Below are positions 17,098 to 25,708 of a stretch of DNA of 64,000 nt, piece after piece; positions within the stretch are counted from its first letter, which is position 1; each line of letters opens with the position of its first letter. Both the position numbers and the translations under genes were made by a program. This DNA is from Cytobacillus purgationiresistens. Its GTDB lineage: Bacteria; Bacillota; Bacilli; Bacillales; Cytobacillaceae. The notes below the pieces were generated by a model. The model made no database searches. It saw nothing but the letters and a program-made list of their open reading frames with translations, and was not told where the DNA came from. The stretch covers positions 60,131-124,130 of the forward strand of contig NZ_JAUSUB010000016.1 of the NCBI RefSeq assembly GCF_030813235.1. The letters are read 5' to 3'.

Positions 17098-18025
17098 ATC
17101 AATGTTTGAGCCAGATGATGATTTCTCAGATTTAGTGAGAAAGGCCAAACGGAAATCGATTAAGCGAAGCGTTATTATATCCTTGCTGGTCACACTTACC
17201 GTTTTAATTCTTTTATGGGCACTTTTGTATATTGGTCAATATTTTATGTATGAAAGGATGCTTAAGGACACAGATGAAACCAATGACTATTATCAGATGT
17301 ATGGTGCAAATGTACATTCAAATGGAGCAACCTTTGATTATTTTTTCGTAGCAGGCCGATCTCATGCATATGCCTATAAAGAGGTGAACGGCCATTTAAT
17401 CAATTGGGATTCAAGAAGTACATTTCACACGATTCTAGGAACGAAGGCTGTTTTAAATACATCATCCTTTATAGGAGTGGATGAGAGCTCCTATAAAAAT
17501 GATTACAAAATGGTGAAATTTCATCTGCCTAATGAAGAGGCAGTTTATGACGACTTGAGCTATTTGAGAACATTGCCGGAATTTTATAGTGTAGAAATTG
17601 GTTTATCCTTTCATGAAGAAATACCGATTAGTGAAGTTGTTAAAGCCTTTCCAACAGCCAGCTGGGTTTGGCTGCTGCAGGACGATTTATATGAAGAGGC
17701 GTCATCATTCAAAGACATGAACCAAGGAGTTTCTTTATCGTTTAAACAAGATTTTAGTGAAATTGATGGAGACGAAGCACTTGGTTTTTCAATCGAACAA
17801 AATGCTTCTTTTGAAGAATCAGCAAAACAATATACAACATTTCTTCAGGAAAGGTCAGATCACGTCTCGGATGCAAAAGAAGTGCTGAAAACATTGGAAC
17901 AATACGACCTTGATCAAATTCCGGTAGCAGGAGTCATTTTAACAGGAACAGTAGAAGAAGTTTTGCCCTACACAACTAAAGAACCGGTAAGCGTAGTTCG
18001 AACAGGCGTAGTTATCCCATACTAG
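17087..18025 (+). CDS. YhdL-like anti-sigma factor
   Basis: A 312-aa protein with a short charged cytoplasmic part (1-33), one membrane helix (about 34-55, VIISLLVTLTVLILLWALLY) and a long outer domain resembling the sigma-regulator C-terminal domain (VAGVILTGTVEEVLPY near the end). Same plan as the YhdL-like protein at 5558, with a shorter N-terminus. Overlap with the sigma gene implies coupled translation. Likely holds the sigma factor at the membrane until an envelope signal. The signal is unknown. Confidence 0.75.
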   Translation: MKDESMFEPDDDFSDLVRKAKRKSIKRSVIISLLVTLTVLILLWALLYIGQYFMYERMLKDTDETNDYYQMYGANVHSNGATFDYFFVAGRSHAYAYKEVNGHLINWDSRSTFHTILGTKAVLNTSSFIGVDESSYKNDYKMVKFHLPNEEAVYDDLSYLRTLPEFYSVEIGLSFHEEIPISEVVKAFPTASWVWLLQDDLYEEASSFKDMNQGVSLSFKQDFSEIDGDEALGFSIEQNASFEESAKQYTTFLQERSDHVSDAKEVLKTLEQYDLDQIPVAGVILTGTVEEVLPYTTKEPVSVVRTGVVIPY

Positions 18026-18038
18026 GAGGAAGAAAATC

Positions 18039-18395
18039 ATGAAAAATTTATTAATGATTATTGTCACAGCCCTCATTCTATTTGGTACGGTGTTTTTAAG
18101 GAATGGCCTAATATCTCTAAATACGGTTTTATTTGTGGGGATTATCATAATGATTGTCATTTTATTCGTATTCATTGTTTCTAAAATTTATCCAGATCAT
18201 GTCGTAATGATGGGTTTAAGTATTTGTGGATTTACTCTTTTATTATTCGTACCATGTTTAGCTACATTATCAGACCTGACGGAACCACTAAATAGTGCTG
18301 CATTTAATCGATATTTATTAACATTTATGATCGTACCTGTTCTTTGGATTGGAGCAGTTATCTTAGCTTATCGCCGCTCATTTATTGCCAATTAA
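18039..18395 (+). CDS. Four-helix membrane protein of the ECF operon
   Basis: A 118-aa protein with four hydrophobic segments (about 3-20, 27-47, 55-77, 91-110) and almost no loops. It follows the anti-sigma gene by 13 bp behind TAGGAGGAAG and is in the same operon. In B. subtilis the SigM regulators YhdL and YhdK work together and YhdK is a small membrane protein; this gene has the matching position, but I cannot show homology. Function unassigned. Confidence 0.65.
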   Translation: MKNLLMIIVTALILFGTVFLRNGLISLNTVLFVGIIIMIVILFVFIVSKIYPDHVVMMGLSICGFTLLLFVPCLATLSDLTEPLNSAAFNRYLLTFMIVPVLWIGAVILAYRRSFIAN

Positions 18396-18398
18396 AGA

Positions 18399-18425
18399 AA
18401 TAGCTGCCCAGTCTAGGCAGCTATT
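18399..18425. terminator. Bidirectional terminator, 10-bp stem
   Basis: AATAGCTGCC and GGCAGCTATT pair perfectly around CAGTCTA. It closes the third ECF operon and overlaps the stop codon of the convergent 589-aa gene. Confidence 0.85.
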
Positions 18426-20190
18426 CGTCTTCATTAGCTTCCCATCGTATAACGGGAGGATGATGATAATAACTTATTAAATCTTTAAAATGTCCGAAGA
18501 AGTACTCTTCTTTTATATAATTTCTTGGTATCTGATAGATGATATCTCCCTCATTGTCATAAAAAACAAAATGCCATTGATTAATAGGGAGGAGGCAAAA
18601 TCGATCTTTAACCAAGGGCCGGATTTTTTCGAAATGGACAGATTCGATATGCGGCAATTGCACATGGGTATGATCACCGAAATGGCAATACTCTAAACTA
18701 TGTTCCCTTAATTGAACGAAGACATTTCTTTCTAAAACCTTTGCGTGAACATAGGTCAGCAAGAGCCATATTGGTGCTATAAATAGGCTAAGTGCAATCC
18801 AATCATTATCAATTAATACAATTGAAAGAATAGATAGAACGAATAAGAGGATTGCGATTGTATGATGTTTCCGATTAAAGCTTGGTACGTAACTGCCAAA
18901 AATCCTTTCTTCATGCTGAGGAGTATCAAAGCTTTCCTTCAGCACATTGTTAAAATCCTCTTTATGCTTGTCCAGCGATTGTGATTCCCATGGCATAAAA
19001 TCTGTATAGTTGGCATCCTGGTCCGAGATAGTATGAGGTGTCGGCAAACTGCCAGTATGGTATGGACCAATCATCATCCGCATCCAGCCCTTGCCTGCAA
19101 AAGCAGGATAACTTGAACGAAAACGAACGATATAATAAGTATAATTATCCCCAAACCTATAATCCTTGCGTTTAAACGATCCCATCACTTCGGTTTCATC
19201 CGGAAACTTGCCGACACCTTCTTCATGGTTGAAGAAAGTGAAGTCAGCTGCTTCAATAACAAAGTAATCTTGAATGGATAAGTCTGTGGGTAATGCTTCT
19301 TTTTTATATTCTTGGAGTACTCCATAAGCATAACCTGTTCCATAATTTCCTTTTAAAATATCGATAGCAATCTGAGGATCGGCGTCCAGCTTTCTTATCC
19401 ACAGCATGATGAGATAAGTGAGTTTAATATAAGGGTCCTTCCATTTTAGGATAAAATCATAGGATAGGATTTCTTCATCTGTACAATAACTGTTTTTAAT
19501 AATTAAGTAACCCCTGAGAAAAAAGCGCATCTTTGAGTATGTGTTTTTCCAGGCTTCTAAGTCATACTCCCTTGTAAATACCTCATCATATTCCTTGTAA
19601 TCCTCAATCAAGACGGCCAACTGACCTGAGACAAAGTCTTTGTCTACATTTTGGTCGGAGACTTTAATATATTCATAAGCAACACAATATGCGAGTAAGT
19701 AATGGTAATATTCTATATACCATTCATGGAATACGACCTCATTCTCAATGAGCGCTTCCAATGCAGTAAGCATACTGTCTTTATTCTCAAATATTTTACT
19801 CTCTCGATAGACAGGGATAATCTGAATTTGAGAATAGAGCTGTTTGAAAAGTCTCTTATAAGCGGCAAGTGAATCTTCTGTATTTTTGATGAGCAAATAA
19901 CTCATTGAAATGTGGATAGCTTCATAAGAGTACTGAAAAATATGCTTCTCAATGACTGGAATCATTTCATCTAGTAAAAAAGTGCCAGCGGCCATAACCA
20001 ATGCCTTCGAGGGATCATCCCATTCCTCTCTGCTTAAAGGAGTCACTTTGGCAGCTTCGGCGAATAAGGTGAGGCAGTCTTCCACATCAATTTCTCCTGT
20101 CCAATCAATACATTGCTTGATAGCCTCGCGACGATCGTCTAAATCATTGCTCTTCATTAATCCTAAAATTTCATTCAACCCTGCATCCAT
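18421..20190 (-). CDS. Large protein of unknown function, two C-terminal TM helices
   Basis: A 589-aa protein I do not recognise. Residues 1-330 are rich in helices, Tyr and acidic residues and may form HEAT-like repeats (DDRREAIKQCIDWTGEIDVE at the start). The middle (about 330-440) is soluble with many aromatic residues. Two membrane helices at about 447-490 (TIAILLFVLSILSIVLI) form a hairpin, followed by a roughly 95-aa tail that looks like a small beta domain of PH type (QLREHSLEYCHFGDHTHVQL). No signal peptide. AAGGAAG precedes the ATG. It is monocistronic and convergent with the third ECF operon. Confidence 0.75.
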   Translation of the reverse strand: MDAGLNEILGLMKSNDLDDRREAIKQCIDWTGEIDVEDCLTLFAEAAKVTPLSREEWDDPSKALVMAAGTFLLDEMIPVIEKHIFQYSYEAIHISMSYLLIKNTEDSLAAYKRLFKQLYSQIQIIPVYRESKIFENKDSMLTALEALIENEVVFHEWYIEYYHYLLAYCVAYEYIKVSDQNVDKDFVSGQLAVLIEDYKEYDEVFTREYDLEAWKNTYSKMRFFLRGYLIIKNSYCTDEEILSYDFILKWKDPYIKLTYLIMLWIRKLDADPQIAIDILKGNYGTGYAYGVLQEYKKEALPTDLSIQDYFVIEAADFTFFNHEEGVGKFPDETEVMGSFKRKDYRFGDNYTYYIVRFRSSYPAFAGKGWMRMMIGPYHTGSLPTPHTISDQDANYTDFMPWESQSLDKHKEDFNNVLKESFDTPQHEERIFGSYVPSFNRKHHTIAILLFVLSILSIVLIDNDWIALSLFIAPIWLLLTYVHAKVLERNVFVQLREHSLEYCHFGDHTHVQLPHIESVHFEKIRPLVKDRFCLLPINQWHFVFYDNEGDIIYQIPRNYIKEEYFFGHFKDLISYYHHPPVIRWEANEDE

Positions 20191-20326
20191 AAGCTTTCAA
20201 CTTCCTTTTATACATATATATGTCAATTATACTTCTTTCTGGTATTATGAAGCTATTAGATTTTTTAAATAGCACTCTACTTATGTTCTGATAAACTGTA
20301 TTACGTTAACAGAAAGGAAGTTCGAA

Positions 20327-20616
20327 ATGGCTGGTGAAACATTTACTTATTTAAGACCGGTGTTTTATTTGATTACTATTATTTTGTTTTGTAACTTTGC
20401 ATACCTAATTTTCTTGAAGGATAAAATCAAAGCAAGTAATTACATAATAGTAAACTCCTTATTATTAGTTATAGTCGCAGCTATTTAATTATTAATCGAA
20501 GGATTCATTGTCGACGCATTCAGCATGTCAGGTGATTCGATATCGTTTTTTTAACGGCATTATCTGGTCTTATATTATTCATAGGTTTTCTTTTAGTAAA
20601 AAGAAATGAAAATTAA
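20327..20616 (+). pseudogene. Small membrane protein with stop and frameshift
   Basis: AAGGAAG then ATG gives 53 residues with two helices (VFYLITIILFCNFAYLIFL; IIVNSLLLVIVAAI) and an in-frame TAA at 20486. Read-through continues LLIEGFIVDAFSMSGDSIS, and after a shift in a run of T (about 20546-20552) FLTALSGLILFIGFLL to 20616. The restored protein would have four helices and about 96 aa. The 53-aa product could still be made. Confidence 0.5.
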
Positions 20617-20674
20617 ACTGAAACATAATCTATGAACACAATCGTTTCATACTCCATGGTACGGAGGAGGATCA

Positions 20675-20842
20675 ATGAAAATAGCAACTGGCTTTTTCTT
20701 TATATTAATAGGGGCCTTATTTATGGGGCTAACAAGTAATGGATTGGGCAATGGTGGGAACTTCATTATGAATAGCACGGGTTTGTTGGTGTTCCTTGGT
20801 GGGACAAATATGCTTATCAAACGAGGTGCTGGGTTGAAATAA
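20675..20842 (+). CDS. Small membrane protein, 55 aa
   Basis: A clear GGAGGAGG site and ATG give 55 residues: two hydrophobic segments (IATGFFFILIGALFMGL and STGLLVFLGGTNMLI) separated by a Gly/Asn-rich turn, ending in Lys/Arg. Not recognised. It is the first of three tiny membrane proteins in a row, probably separate units as the gaps exceed 75 bp. Confidence 0.6.
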   Translation: MKIATGFFFILIGALFMGLTSNGLGNGGNFIMNSTGLLVFLGGTNMLIKRGAGLK

Positions 20843-20962
20843 ACAGGAAGGTTCCTATGATAAAAAAGTATTAATTGATTAAGGGTCTTTGTAGGAAATT
20901 AAAAAATGGTATTTAGCTATTAGCATTAGCTGATTTGGATGATGATAGGCGGTGATTTTTAT

Positions 20963-21241
20963 ATGGGGTTATTCTTTGAGAAAAGAGAACAACAGAGTGC
21001 GAAATCAATTGTATTATTAAGGATTTTAATAGTGATAACAATGGGTATTTTGTTGATTATGGGATTAATCAATGGATTATCTTTTACTTATTTCAAGTTT
21101 ATTTTTATTGTAGCAGGAATTGGTTCTTTAATAGATGGTATAGAAAGCTTAGTTCAGCGAGGAAGTAAACGCGTCTACTTAGTTGAATTTGGATTTGTGA
21201 TTTTATGGTTTACTTTAGCTTTTTTGTATTGGGGTAATTGA
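20963..21241 (+). CDS. Small membrane protein, 92 aa
   Basis: Starts MGLFFEKREQQSAKSIVLLR, followed by three hydrophobic segments (about 20-42, 45-62, 74-90). The in-frame ATG at 20939 has no ribosome site, whereas AGGCGGTGA lies before the ATG at 20963. Similar short proteins with the segment GIGSLIDGIES are, as I recall, common in Bacillus, without known function. Confidence 0.65.
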   Translation: MGLFFEKREQQSAKSIVLLRILIVITMGILLIMGLINGLSFTYFKFIFIVAGIGSLIDGIESLVQRGSKRVYLVEFGFVILWFTLAFLYWGN

Positions 21242-21319
21242 GAAGTTTTTAAATTAATAAATAAGGAAATAGAACAATTTATAAAGAGGTCAGTAATCTT
21301 GTGATTGAGGTGTGCATAA

Positions 21320-21523
21320 ATGAATAATGATCAATATAAAGCGCTAGGGTTTACTTCGTTATTAATAATACTAATAGGGCTGTTTTGTATGTTTAAAATT
21401 GCACAATATGGAATGTACTATTATACCCATTTCTTAATAATTGGCAGTGTTCTGTTTGGTTTAGGTGTTCTTTTGGCAATCATGACCTTGTTTACATATT
21501 TAATTAGGAAAAGTGACAAATAA
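21320..21523 (+). CDS. Small membrane protein, 67 aa
   Basis: Two or three hydrophobic segments (FTSLLIILIGLFCMFKIA; FLIIGSVLFGLGVLLAIMTL) and a basic C-terminus. Start ATG behind GATTGAGGTG. Not recognised. The 206 bp after it (21524-21729) contain no gene. Confidence 0.6.
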   Translation: MNNDQYKALGFTSLLIILIGLFCMFKIAQYGMYYYTHFLIIGSVLFGLGVLLAIMTLFTYLIRKSDK

Positions 21524-21729
21524 CTAAGTGATTCTTCATTTTGAAGAAAATCAAAGGAAGCGACTAGTTTTAAAAAAATTCCGCTCACCTTCAAAAGGCT
21601 CCTTATCATACGAAATTACGGTTTATTTGTATTTCAAGTAATGAAACCCTTCAATAACTATGGATCGTTAGAGAGAATGACTGAAAATAGGTGTTAAGAT
21701 GGCGGATTTTTAAAATAATGGAGGATGTT

Positions 21730-22305
21730 ATGAAAACTTTCATTTACATGGTAAGACATGGGGAATCACCAAAGACTGAAGAAAATGATAGAACAAGAGG
21801 GTTAACGGAAAAAGGAAAATTAGATGCTTATCGCGTCACTGACCTATTAAAGGGAGAGGGTATTGATGTTGTTGTTTCAAGTCCTTACACCCGTTCAATT
21901 CTAACTATTCAGGAATTGGCTGACTGCTTGGAACAAGAAGTTTTAATTTACGAAGACCTCAAAGAGAGAATTTTTTCTGCTGAAGACAGACGATTATCTG
22001 ATAATGACTTGTTCCCTTTGTTGCACAAGTCGTTTTCTGAACCGAATCATGCTTTAACGGGTGCGGAGTCCAATGCCGACTGTCAGGACAGGGCTATAAA
22101 GGTTTTAAAGGAATTATTAAAGACCCACCAAGGACAGAAAGTAGTAATAGGCACTCATGGGGCTGTCATGACTTTAATGATGGGATATTATGACGGCGGA
22201 TATGGATTAGATTTTTTACTAAGTACGTCAAAGCCAGATATATATAGAATGGAATTCAATGATCAGGATTTGGTTGAGGTTAAAAGATTGTGGGGATTTT
22301 CATAA
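21730..22305 (+). CDS. Histidine phosphatase superfamily protein
   Basis: A 191-aa branch-1 histidine phosphatase/phosphoglycerate-mutase-like enzyme. The catalytic RHG is in YMVRHGESPKTEEND (about residue 8), the second phosphate-binding Arg in SSPYTRSILTIQELAD, and the second catalytic His in VVIGTHGAVMTLMM. These residues remove phosphate through a phosphohistidine. GGAGG sits before ATG at 21730; the longer open frame from 21691 has no such site. Substrate (sugar phosphate, nucleotide or protein) unknown. Confidence 0.85.
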   Translation: MKTFIYMVRHGESPKTEENDRTRGLTEKGKLDAYRVTDLLKGEGIDVVVSSPYTRSILTIQELADCLEQEVLIYEDLKERIFSAEDRRLSDNDLFPLLHKSFSEPNHALTGAESNADCQDRAIKVLKELLKTHQGQKVVIGTHGAVMTLMMGYYDGGYGLDFLLSTSKPDIYRMEFNDQDLVEVKRLWGFS

Positions 22306-22390
22306 TATTATGTTCCGGCTGGACAATAACTTTGCTTGGAGAAGGCTTCAATCAATCTAATTTAAGGAAAAATAAATAGGTGGATTTAAC

Positions 22391-22545
22391 ATGAAGTTTG
22401 ATCCAGAATTATTGAAGGTTTTAGAACAAGAAATAAAAAAAGTGCAGATTTCTTCTTGTCTCAACTATACGAAATCAAAACACTCTTTCAATATTATAAA
22501 AATAAAAAATGGTTAAAAAATGATGATCACCGTCAAGAATATTAA
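22391..22545 (+). pseudogene. Short conserved protein, frameshifted
   Basis: The ATG at 22391 gives MKFDPELLKVLEQEIKK; the continuation is in another frame, ADFFLSQLYEIKTLFQYYKN then KKWLKNDDHRQEY, ending at 22545. A one-base change in the run of A near 22440 explains it. The restored protein (about 51 aa) is helical and unassigned. The rest of 22306-22636 holds nothing visible. Confidence 0.5.
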
Positions 22546-22636
22546 ATAGGAAAGGGTTTCTATTAAACCTAAAGAATGTATATCATACCAATAAAAATGA
22601 AAGAATAATGAAAAATTCCGAAAGAGAGTTGAATGA

Positions 22637-23083
22637 ATGATGGATACTCAGGTAATTACAAAATTTAAAATAAACAAGCCAGCTGAAGAGGTGTTTGAAG
22701 CCATAGTAGACCCTAGGGAAATCGGGAATTATTGGTTCTCATCGAGTTCAGAAAGATGGGAACAAGGCAAAACAATTACATTGAAATATGTTGAATACGG
22801 GGCAGAAGGGGTAATAAAGGTATTAGAAATCAAAGGGAATAAGAAAATCGTTTTTTCATGGGGAGGAGAAGATGCTGAAGAAACAGTCGTTACAATTACA
22901 CTAAAAGAATTGGATAATACGAGTACAATCATTGAAGTAAACGAATCAGGTTTGAAAGAAGATGACCCTGAGATAGTAAACAAAATGATAGGACAAAAAG
23001 AAGGCTGGGTATATATGCTATCATGTTTAAAGAGCTATTTGGAAAATGGCGTTAGTGATTTGAGAGCATCATTGGTTTTTTAA
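22637..23083 (+). CDS. SRPBCC/AHSA1-type ligand-binding protein
   Basis: A 148-aa START-like fold protein: INKPAEEVFEAIVDPREIGN at the N-terminus, then YWFSSSSERWEQGKTITLKY, IVFSWGGEDAEETVVTITL and the C-terminal helix QKEGWVYMLSCLKSYLENG. This is the Activator of Hsp90 ATPase homologue 1-like (AHSA1) pattern. Such proteins bind hydrophobic molecules, and many sit beside ArsR regulators; none is adjacent here. Two ATGs are consecutive and either could start it. Function open. Confidence 0.8.
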   Translation: MMDTQVITKFKINKPAEEVFEAIVDPREIGNYWFSSSSERWEQGKTITLKYVEYGAEGVIKVLEIKGNKKIVFSWGGEDAEETVVTITLKELDNTSTIIEVNESGLKEDDPEIVNKMIGQKEGWVYMLSCLKSYLENGVSDLRASLVF

Positions 23084-23262
23084 TAATAAAGAGGCGTCTC
23101 TCTAGTATAGGGAATGCATTTAATAGTAAGTGATGTAAAACTACAATCAATGAATTAAGCAACGGAGGTAGAATCCTTGTAAAAAGTTGGTTGATAATAA
23201 ATGAGAAATAGGATAAAATGAAAAAATTATTATGAAAATGGAATCCGTATAATTAATAACCA

Positions 23263-23290
23263 GACAATCTAGGTGAGTTGTCTTTTTTCT
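23263..23290 (+). terminator. Terminator upstream of the MFS leader
   Basis: AGACAA and TTGTCT pair around TCTAGGTGAG, then TTTTTTCTTTTT. It could end the AHSA1-like transcript 180 bp away, or act in attenuation of the MFS gene if a promoter lies in 23090-23260. Confidence 0.7.
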
Positions 23291-23329
23291 TTTTATAAAT
23301 TTTTAATAGTTTTAGAGAGGGTGATTCAA

Positions 23330-23389
23330 TTGAATAAAAACCTTAGACAATTGAAAAACGTTTCAGTGTTCCAAGCGCTTCTAATTTAG
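23330..23389 (+). CDS. Leader peptide ahead of MFS exporter
   Basis: GAGAGGGTG, then TTG, opens a 19-codon frame, MNKNLRQLKNVSVFQALLI, with TAG at 23387. Its last codons (GCG CTT CTA ATT) form the left arm of the hairpin that reaches into the exporter's ribosome site. Size, position and overlap are those of resistance-gene leader peptides (erm, cat, bmrB type). Coding is inferred, not proven. Confidence 0.55.
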   Translation: MNKNLRQLKNVSVFQALLI

Positions 23390-23410
23390 AAAAATAATTA
23401 GAAGCGAGGA
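23376..23410 (+). promoter_or_regulatory. SD-adjacent hairpin, putative translational attenuator
   Basis: CGCTTCTAATT (23376-23386) and AATTAGAAGCG (23396-23406) pair perfectly over a 9-nt loop. The right arm overlaps the start of GAGGA, the exporter's Shine-Dalgarno, 9 nt before ATG. A ribosome stalled in the leader frame would open the hairpin and expose this site. Confidence 0.6.
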
Positions 23411-23418
23411 ATAATAAT

Positions 23419-24585
23419 ATGAAAAATCAAAGAATCATTAATCAATCATTTCTTTTTTTATTTATAAGCAACTTTTTAGTTTTTATAGGGTTTGAAATGT
23501 TGCTCCCTATTTTACCAGCCTATTTGTTAAGCATGAATGCATCTTCCATTCAAATAGGTTTAATGACAACTTTATTTACGCTAGGCGCTGTTCTAATCAG
23601 ACCTTTTGTTGGGTACTATTTAATTGATAACCAACGGAAAAGTCTAGCTATTATTGCAAGTGCAGCTTTAATGATTATTACGATATTGTATCCTTCTCTT
23701 AATATTATATGGTTTTTGCTATTGTTACGACTTTTTCATGGCGTAGCGTGGGGCGTATCAACCACAGCCAATAGTACAATGGTAGTCGATTTAATTCCTA
23801 AGACACGGTTAGGAGAAGGAATGGGGTATTTTTCTATTTCAACAACGGTCGGGGCTATTATTGCACCGAGTATAGGTATCCTTATCTATGACTCTTTTTC
23901 CTTTGATATTTTAATTTGGTCGTCAGCAGTACTTAGCCTAATGGCTGTAATTGCGCTTCAATTTGTCTATTCACCTACTCCTGAAAGGCATGAGAAGCAA
24001 CCATTCCGATTTTTTAAAGCAATTTTTGAAAAAGACGCATGGTTCCCGGCATTACTGACGGTTATTACAACACTTGGTTTTGGAGCGATTATTACTTTTT
24101 TAGTTCTTTTTGGGAAACAAAAGGGAATAGATCATATTTTTCTTTTCTTCCTTATCAATGCAACTATCGCAACTTTACTACGTCCGTTTACAGGAAAATG
24201 GTATGACAAAAAGGGTCCGTGGGCTATCATCATTGTGTCAGCAGTGCTAGGATTTTTGTCACTTGTTACGCTGTCTTATACGACCAATCATCTTCACCTT
24301 ATGATTGCGGCGATTTTATTTGGCGCAGGTTACGGAACTGTTATGCCATGTTTACAAACATGGACGGTTCAGAAGGTAAGTGAAGAAAAAAGTGGTGCAG
24401 CCAACGCAACCTTTCTTTCCAGTTTTGACGTTGGTGTCGGAGTTAGCGCATTTGTATTAGGCATGTTAGCTGAATGGATTAGTTTAGAGACGATCTTCAG
24501 GGTTGTCAGTCTAAGCTTTATTGTTGTGGCTGTTTTAGTCTATAAGGATTTTTTAAATGAAAAGAAAAGGTATAAAAATATATAA
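23419..24585 (+). CDS. MFS drug/metabolite exporter
   Basis: A 388-aa major facilitator protein with 12 hydrophobic segments. The N-terminal half has NFLVFIGFEMLLPILPAYLL and the loop-2/3 motif region VGYYLIDNQRKS; TM5 carries a GYFSISTTVGAIIAPSIGI motif-C-like stretch typical of antiporter-type exporters. Resembles the YwoG/YfhI kind of multidrug exporter. It is preceded by a leader peptide and an SD-blocking hairpin, suggesting induction by a ribosome-targeting compound that the pump may export. Substrate not known. Confidence 0.85.
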   Translation: MKNQRIINQSFLFLFISNFLVFIGFEMLLPILPAYLLSMNASSIQIGLMTTLFTLGAVLIRPFVGYYLIDNQRKSLAIIASAALMIITILYPSLNIIWFLLLLRLFHGVAWGVSTTANSTMVVDLIPKTRLGEGMGYFSISTTVGAIIAPSIGILIYDSFSFDILIWSSAVLSLMAVIALQFVYSPTPERHEKQPFRFFKAIFEKDAWFPALLTVITTLGFGAIITFLVLFGKQKGIDHIFLFFLINATIATLLRPFTGKWYDKKGPWAIIIVSAVLGFLSLVTLSYTTNHLHLMIAAILFGAGYGTVMPCLQTWTVQKVSEEKSGAANATFLSSFDVGVGVSAFVLGMLAEWISLETIFRVVSLSFIVVAVLVYKDFLNEKKRYKNI

Positions 24586-24595
24586 ATCTATCTAA

Positions 24596-24636
24596 AAACA
24601 AATCCACTTCTATGTTAATAGAGGTGGATTTGTTTG
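24596..24636 (+). terminator. Terminator of the MFS gene
   Basis: AAACAAATCCACTTCT and AGAGGTGGATTTGTTT form a long stem with a T-rich right side. Confidence 0.85.
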
Positions 24637-24667
24637 CAATAAAGTGAGGTCCTTTACAGAGGATCTA

Positions 24668-24711
24668 CTTTTTTTGGTTAAAATTTGCTTAGCGCATAAA
24701 GTTTTCCGAAA
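24668..24711. repeat. 44-bp repeat (copy at 39237)
   Basis: ACTTTTTTTGGTTAAAATTT, then GCTTAGCGCATAAAG and TTTTCCGAAA; aligns with 39237-39279 at roughly three quarters of positions. Not linked to a known mobile element. Confidence 0.5.
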
Positions 24712-24713
24712 GC

Positions 24714-25178
24714 CTAGGATTTTTTTAAATTTAAGTACCATCTTTTTGATGATATTTTTATCAAACCATATATTAAGATAATGGCACTAAGTACTATGAA
24801 ATTATTCATATTCCAAATAATCTCATAAAAAGACACAGAGAACAATCGAGTCAATAAAAAGTTACAAAATGATAAAGTAACAAATAGAATAGTACACAAG
24901 AAAGAATAATTTAGTAAAAGATGATCATCTTTTTTCTTTAAAATTATCCACGTGCTTATAATGAATAATATAAATATACTAGAAGTAGCAATATCTAAGG
25001 ATATAGTTAAATTCTTTAATATAGAATATGTTGCTTGATCAAGATTAATTATTTTTTCATACAAAGTATATTTATATATATATAAAGAAGTATACGTAAA
25101 ATTTGCTATTACAACTAACACAGCAATAATCCACATTGACTTCATATTAAATAATTGTGTAATAGTATTCAATTTCAT
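24714..25178 (-). CDS. Four-helix membrane protein, unknown
   Basis: A 154-aa, very AT-rich gene with four hydrophobic segments (about 14-34, 58-80, 90-112, 124-144) and a basic end (LKISSKRWYLNLKKS). AGGAGTAGATGCA precedes the ATG. Not recognised; base composition is lower in GC than the genes to its left, which could point to transfer. Confidence 0.6.
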   Translation of the reverse strand: MKLNTITQLFNMKSMWIIAVLVVIANFTYTSLYIYKYTLYEKIINLDQATYSILKNLTISLDIATSSIFILFIISTWIILKKKDDHLLLNYSFLCTILFVTLSFCNFLLTRLFSVSFYEIIWNMNNFIVLSAIILIYGLIKISSKRWYLNLKKS

Positions 25179-25669
25179 TGCATCTACTCCTATTTATAAT
25201 TTATTAAACTATTAATTGAGGTATCACAGTGAAGGTATGAGAATAGTAGCCAGATTATTATCTCTTACAAGTAAACCATTCTAGGTTTGGACGAGTTTTT
25301 TGCGAATGTTTTTTAAATTCTCAGAACAATTTTTATTATATAGTAAATAAAATAGAAAACAATACCATATCTTATTTTTTTTTACATATTGATAAATAAG
25401 AAAAGAAAATGCTATATATTAGTAGAGTGGTTATCAATCGGGGGGTTTTAGAGGAATAAAGTTCATTGAAATGAGTCTCATGCTTAATTTAAAGAATTAA
25501 CTCTACTTGGATCAATCTTTATTCAAAATGTAGTTTTTTGTTTTTAAATGATATGGATTAATGACAACCCTGTGATTTTTCAACTAAAGTCATCTTCTGT
25601 TAATCAACAGGGGTGAATTTAATAAAGGTAATATGAAATTGTGTAAGAACATGAGAACTTTCTATCCCT
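25179..25669. other. 490-bp AT-rich intergenic region
   Basis: No open frame with a ribosome site, no tandem repeat and no convincing fragment was found. It is very AT-rich. Confidence 0.6.
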
Positions 25670-25708
25670 AAAACAAGCAAGCTACATTTTGGTAGCTTGC
25701 TTGTTTTT
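25670..25708 (-). terminator. Terminator of the DUF2798 gene
   Basis: AAACAAGCAAGCTAC and GTAGCTTGCTTGTTT pair perfectly (15 bp). The stem reaches the stop codon at 25707. Confidence 0.85.
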
